A DNA stretch of 24,860 bases, from NCBI GenBank assembly GCA_026398575.1, contig JAPLSP010000682.1, forward strand, positions 1-24,860. The letters run 5' to 3'. Below are positions 21,975-24,860 of the stretch, piece by piece (position 1 is the stretch's first letter; each line of letters starts with the position of its first letter). The notes beneath the pieces were generated by a model that saw only the letters and a program-made list of their open reading frames with translations, did not search any database and was not told the origin of the DNA. A program made the translations under genes and the position numbers. The stretch comes from Candidatus Sumerlaeota bacterium. GTDB lineage: Bacteria; Sumerlaeota; Sumerlaeia; JADFCT01.

Positions 21975-22982
21975 TCACCATTTGACCTTCTGCGGCGTCC
22001 ATCTCAGATTGATATGCGGCACGCCCTTCTCGTCGAAGTCCATCGGATCCATCACGAGCCGCGGATCGCTGATATCGGCGGGCAGAACGCCGTGGCAGCA
22101 ATACCAGAAACGTCCGTCCGGTCCTTTGAACGCCGAGCCGTTGCCCGCTTTGATGAACGGGATCATGCGCGGCTGGGTATAGAGCTTTTCATTTTTCCGG
22201 CAGACGCCTTTGTCCTGCGCGCCATAAATGGGATTGCGCCGGTACTGCTGCCAGGGGCCGCCCACCTCCGGCGCCGCCGCGAAGCCCACCTCGCAACCGC
22301 GCGCGGAGGATGAATAGAAACAATAATAGAGCCCGTCGTTCTTGATGACCGACAGGCTTTCGATCTCATCCTCCCACCAGTCCTGATCGCTTTTGAAGCA
22401 CTGTTTGAGCGGGCTGGAGATGACTCCTTTATCGAGGTCAACCTGTCCGCAGCGTGGGCCGCTGATGAAAATCCATGTCTTGCCATCGTCGTCGCGAAAC
22501 AACGTCGCATCCGTTGTGAAGCGGATCATCGGCTCTTTTTCGGTGACTGACTTATAGGGCCCAAGAATGTTGTTTGCGGATGCGAGACCGACGGAGGGCG
22601 GCTTCTTCGGGTAGCGTTCATCCGGAGAGATGAACAGCAGATAGTATTTGCCGTCTTTGATGAAGAGCTCCGGCGCGCGAAATCGCCTCTGGCACCAGTC
22701 TTGAGGCGAGGGGGTGAAGACGAATCCCTCACATTTCCAATTGAGCATATCCTTCGAGGACCACACCTTTACGCCGGTGCTTTCTTCGATGCTGTCGAAC
22801 GGGCCGTAGCAGCCCGTCAGATACCAGGTCTCGCCGGACTTCACGATCTGCGGATCGCGGATCGGCTCCATGGTCATGATGGGATTCTGGTAGGTGAACG
22901 TATCGGCAGAAACGCGGGGAGACGCGATGCAAACCAAGGATAGCATCAACGCGCTGATGATTCGATCTATGATTGTATTCAT
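21975..22982 (-). CDS. Secreted GH43-like (five-bladed propeller) glycosidase
   Basis: From ATG 22980-22982 the product has 335 residues. It has a signal peptide (1-27, hydrophobic, ending VSA) and then a beta-propeller of GH43/GH117/GH130-like type. EPIRDPQIVKSG holds the likely base Asp44. FTTDATLFRDDDGKTW holds the likely pKa-setting Asp159. EIESLSVIKNDGLYYCFYSS holds the likely acid Glu209. These families cut arabinose-, xylose- or galactose-containing glycans; which one applies is not readable. An in-frame ATG at 23129 would add 49 residues, but that stretch is polar, partly encoded by a 15-bp tandem duplication, and would bury the signal peptide. It lies between the 570-aa unknown and the GH9-like gene on one strand. 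Confidence 0.8.
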   Translation of the reverse strand: MNTIIDRIISALMLSLVCIASPRVSADTFTYQNPIMTMEPIRDPQIVKSGETWYLTGCYGPFDSIEESTGVKVWSSKDMLNWKCEGFVFTPSPQDWCQRRFRAPELFIKDGKYYLLFISPDERYPKKPPSVGLASANNILGPYKSVTEKEPMIRFTTDATLFRDDDGKTWIFISGPRCGQVDLDKGVISSPLKQCFKSDQDWWEDEIESLSVIKNDGLYYCFYSSSARGCEVGFAAAPEVGGPWQQYRRNPIYGAQDKGVCRKNEKLYTQPRMIPFIKAGNGSAFKGPDGRFWYCCHGVLPADISDPRLVMDPMDFDEKGVPHINLRWTPQKVKW

Positions 22983-23027
22983 TGAGGCGATCCGTTGTTG
23001 GGGCGTTGGGCGATAAGATTGCGTTTG

Positions 23028-23057
23028 GTGTGACAAAATAATGTGTGACAAAATAAT
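23028..23057. repeat. 15-bp tandem duplication upstream of the GH43-like gene
   Basis: GTGTGACAAAATAAT occurs twice without a gap (23028-23042 and 23043-23057). It is AT-rich and lies 46 bp upstream of the chosen start, so it may hold promoter or operator sites. Confidence 0.8.
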
Positions 23058-23113
23058 TTTAGCGATTCCTTTCAAAGGCTTGGGGGGCTGGGATGCGTTT
23101 GAATTTGTCTCCG

Positions 23114-24826
23114 CTACTTTTGTTTCCAATGCGCCGCGTCCGTCAGGAATTCATCCTGCCATTTTTTGTATTCGGTGATTGGCGCCTGTTTGAAATCGGA
23201 AACCGGCAAGAGGGGCGTGATGCGATTGCGGAAGAACCATCGCCCCGCAAGCTCGAATCCGCTTGGCGCCTTCCCTTTTGTCTCGTTCATCCGCCCGGCC
23301 ATCTGCGCGCCCGGCGCCAGCCATTGATAGATTTCCCATTCCTTGACGCCGCTCCAAAGCCGGTAGTGCGGAGGTTGGTCTTTCGGCTCGGCGTGGAGCG
23401 TTGTTTCGGAATAGCCGCCGCTGAACGGCAGGATCGCGTCGCACTGTTGTTCGCAAAAAGTGAGGACGTCGGGCCCCAATTTTTCGCGCAGGAATTGCAT
23501 GAGCTTCACGTCCTCGAATGAATTTCCGAAACTGTCGAGGTAGAACAGTGTGCAGCCTTTCTTCTGCATGTTTTCAAAGCGCCGCCATAACATATCGCGA
23601 TGCCCGGCGTCGTCGGGATTGATTGAGATGACCCGGTCTTGCTTCCAATCCATCCGCACGGCCATATCGCGCGGTCGCGCGGCGACGCCGAGCTTCATGC
23701 CGGCTTCCTTGAAGCGTTGCGCGATGGCGGGCCAATGGCGCTCCACTTCCGGCGGCAGCACGTCGAAGTCCGGGCGGTACATCGCGCCGCGCGGATCGTC
23801 GCCGCCCTGGCCCCAGACGATGACGCCCTGGCCGCCATATTGCGCCAGCGCGGGAATAATCGTGTCGCAAAAAGCCTTCGCGCCCTCGGCGGTATCTATG
23901 CGCCGGTGGCCGGGATGAAAGCCGTAAGGGTTCGTCGCCGAAACCACCCGCTGGCTGTGATTGAGGTAGTCGGTCACGATCCAGCGGTAGTCGGCCTTAT
24001 AGCGCACGGAGCCGAACGTCTTCTGGAAATGTTCGCGGTAAGGTTCGAGCAAATGTTTCCAATCCACGTCGGGACTGACGCGCAACTTCATGTCGAAGGT
24101 TTTCACGCCGCGTGGCGGAATCGGATCGGCCACGAAGTAGAGCAACTTGCGCGACGGCAGTTTCTCACGCTTGCCTTGATTCCAGTCGGTATAGTCCCAG
24201 AGGATCAACGTCCGCGCGAGGCCCGTGCGCCACGGCGAAACGCCCACGCCCGCCGCGTCGCCGCGCGCGTAACTTCCGCCGATCTTCGCGAAATCGCTCG
24301 GGTGGCACAGCCTGATGCCATGCGCTTGAAAATATGAAATGTGCTGCTCATTCATCACCCCGTCGGGCGCGCGGTCGAAGGTGAACGTCAGGCCGGAAAA
24401 GCCAACGACAGCGAGGGGCGCATCGGCGTGGTTGTTCTCGATCCGCGCGCTGATCGTGACGTCTTCGCCTTCGAATGCATAATCGAAGATGCAGAGCAGA
24501 TCGCCTTTGACATGGATCACTCGCGCGCTGTTGGGGCTGGTTTGCTTGAATTCCTTGCGGTCGGTCTTGCCGGCTTTGACCGCGCCCGTTCCGGCCTTGA
24601 ACCAATCTTCGGCATTGAAGGCCGACCAGCTGCCCGCGGTCAGTTGCCGCGCGCCCACGCGGATCGAACTCAAGCCATCGGGGGTGATTTCATATTCCAC
24701 GCCGCGCGGCGCGCGATAGATGAACGAGCCGCCGGGTTCCGCGCCCGCTGCAAACTGGACAAGAATCGCAAGCCACAAAACTGCGACAACAGTGGCGACA
24801 TTTTTTTGATGAAGGGACAAAAGCAT
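23114..24826 (-). CDS. Secreted protein of unknown function, candidate TIM-barrel glycoside hydrolase
   Basis: A 570-residue protein with a signal peptide (about 8-29, ending AAGA). I do not recognise a named family. Residues 30-250 look beta-rich. Residues 275-470 alternate strands and helices like a (beta/alpha)8 barrel: YGGQGVIVWGQGG, GMKLGVAARP, CTLFYLDSFGNS, DVLTFCEQQCDAILPFSGG. Asp431 (YLDSF) and Glu459 (FCEQQ) sit at strand ends where retaining glycosidases keep nucleophile and acid/base. It is the first gene of a unit with GH43-like and GH9-like enzymes, which supports a role in glycan breakdown. ATG 24826 has no clear ribosome site; a copy of the dispersed palindrome begins 14 bp upstream. 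Confidence 0.7.
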   Translation of the reverse strand: MLLSLHQKNVATVVAVLWLAILVQFAAGAEPGGSFIYRAPRGVEYEITPDGLSSIRVGARQLTAGSWSAFNAEDWFKAGTGAVKAGKTDRKEFKQTSPNSARVIHVKGDLLCIFDYAFEGEDVTISARIENNHADAPLAVVGFSGLTFTFDRAPDGVMNEQHISYFQAHGIRLCHPSDFAKIGGSYARGDAAGVGVSPWRTGLARTLILWDYTDWNQGKREKLPSRKLLYFVADPIPPRGVKTFDMKLRVSPDVDWKHLLEPYREHFQKTFGSVRYKADYRWIVTDYLNHSQRVVSATNPYGFHPGHRRIDTAEGAKAFCDTIIPALAQYGGQGVIVWGQGGDDPRGAMYRPDFDVLPPEVERHWPAIAQRFKEAGMKLGVAARPRDMAVRMDWKQDRVISINPDDAGHRDMLWRRFENMQKKGCTLFYLDSFGNSFEDVKLMQFLREKLGPDVLTFCEQQCDAILPFSGGYSETTLHAEPKDQPPHYRLWSGVKEWEIYQWLAPGAQMAGRMNETKGKAPSGFELAGRWFFRNRITPLLPVSDFKQAPITEYKKWQDEFLTDAAHWKQK

Positions 24827-24840
24827 TGCGCTCAGGAGCG

Positions 24841-24860
24841 GCGCCAGCTTTTGGAGTAAG
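24841..24860. repeat. Second copy of the long palindromic repeat, cut by the window edge
   Basis: All 20 bases equal 2942-2961, the outer part of the left arm of the fabZ-lpxC palindrome, in the same orientation. The rest lies beyond the window. It sits 14 bp upstream of the start of a minus-strand gene. Confidence 0.85.

Noticed and set aside
22983..23129. N-terminal extension of the GH43-like protein
   Set aside because: It is encoded largely by intergenic-looking DNA with a 15-bp duplication, and would hide a good signal peptide that begins at ATG 22982.

Overview
The window looks like chromosomal DNA from an uncultivated, GC-rich Gram-negative bacterium. The lpxC-fabZ-lpxA block shows that it makes a lipid A outer membrane. 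The mix of HEAT-repeat protein, DUF4175-like giant, GH57/DUF3536 enzyme, free-standing pterin methyltransferase and abundant dispersed short repeats resembles genomes of the PVC group and neighbouring uncultivated phyla (Sumerlaeota- or Hydrogenedentota-like). That placement is inference; no rRNA or universal marker is present.

Layout. (1) 216-9077, all on the minus strand: htrA-like protease, a 39-aa ORF, a winged-helix protein, a methyltetrahydrofolate-type methyltransferase, a secreted HEAT protein, then lpxC, fabZ, lpxA and an MFS permease. (2) 9568-16197, plus strand: a 1116-aa DUF4175-like membrane protein, an MntA/HepT (MNT-HEPN) toxin-antitoxin pair, and a GH57/DUF3536 enzyme whose TTG start overlaps the hepT stop. 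(3) 16145-24826, minus strand: a likely transcription unit of a secreted 570-aa unknown, a GH43-like and a GH9-like glycosidase and a GT-C membrane glycosyltransferase, followed by rodA. rodA overlaps the GH57 gene tail to tail by 53 bp.

Gene functions: envelope building (lipid A, RodA, GT-C), envelope quality control (HtrA) and secreted polysaccharide breakdown (GH9, GH43, the 570-aa candidate). The MNT-HEPN pair looks like a mobile, lower-GC insertion in the plus-strand unit.

The most striking content is repetitive. Four separate arrays have an exact 7-bp period but different unit sequences: 103-214, 17266-17321, 18175-18207 and 21891-21953. One touches a stop codon, one forms the rodA leader, one is in frame inside the GT-C gene and one forms the N-terminus ahead of the GH9 signal peptide. 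A 9-bp array (18927-18980) encodes a Ser-Asp-X tract in the same GT-C gene. Intergenic spaces hold a 41-bp-arm palindrome whose first 20 bp recur at the window's right edge, a 336-bp nested inverted repeat, and two copies of a 22-bp palindrome each beside an inverted repeat built from ATCCG units. No tRNA, rRNA, CRISPR array or complete insertion sequence was seen.
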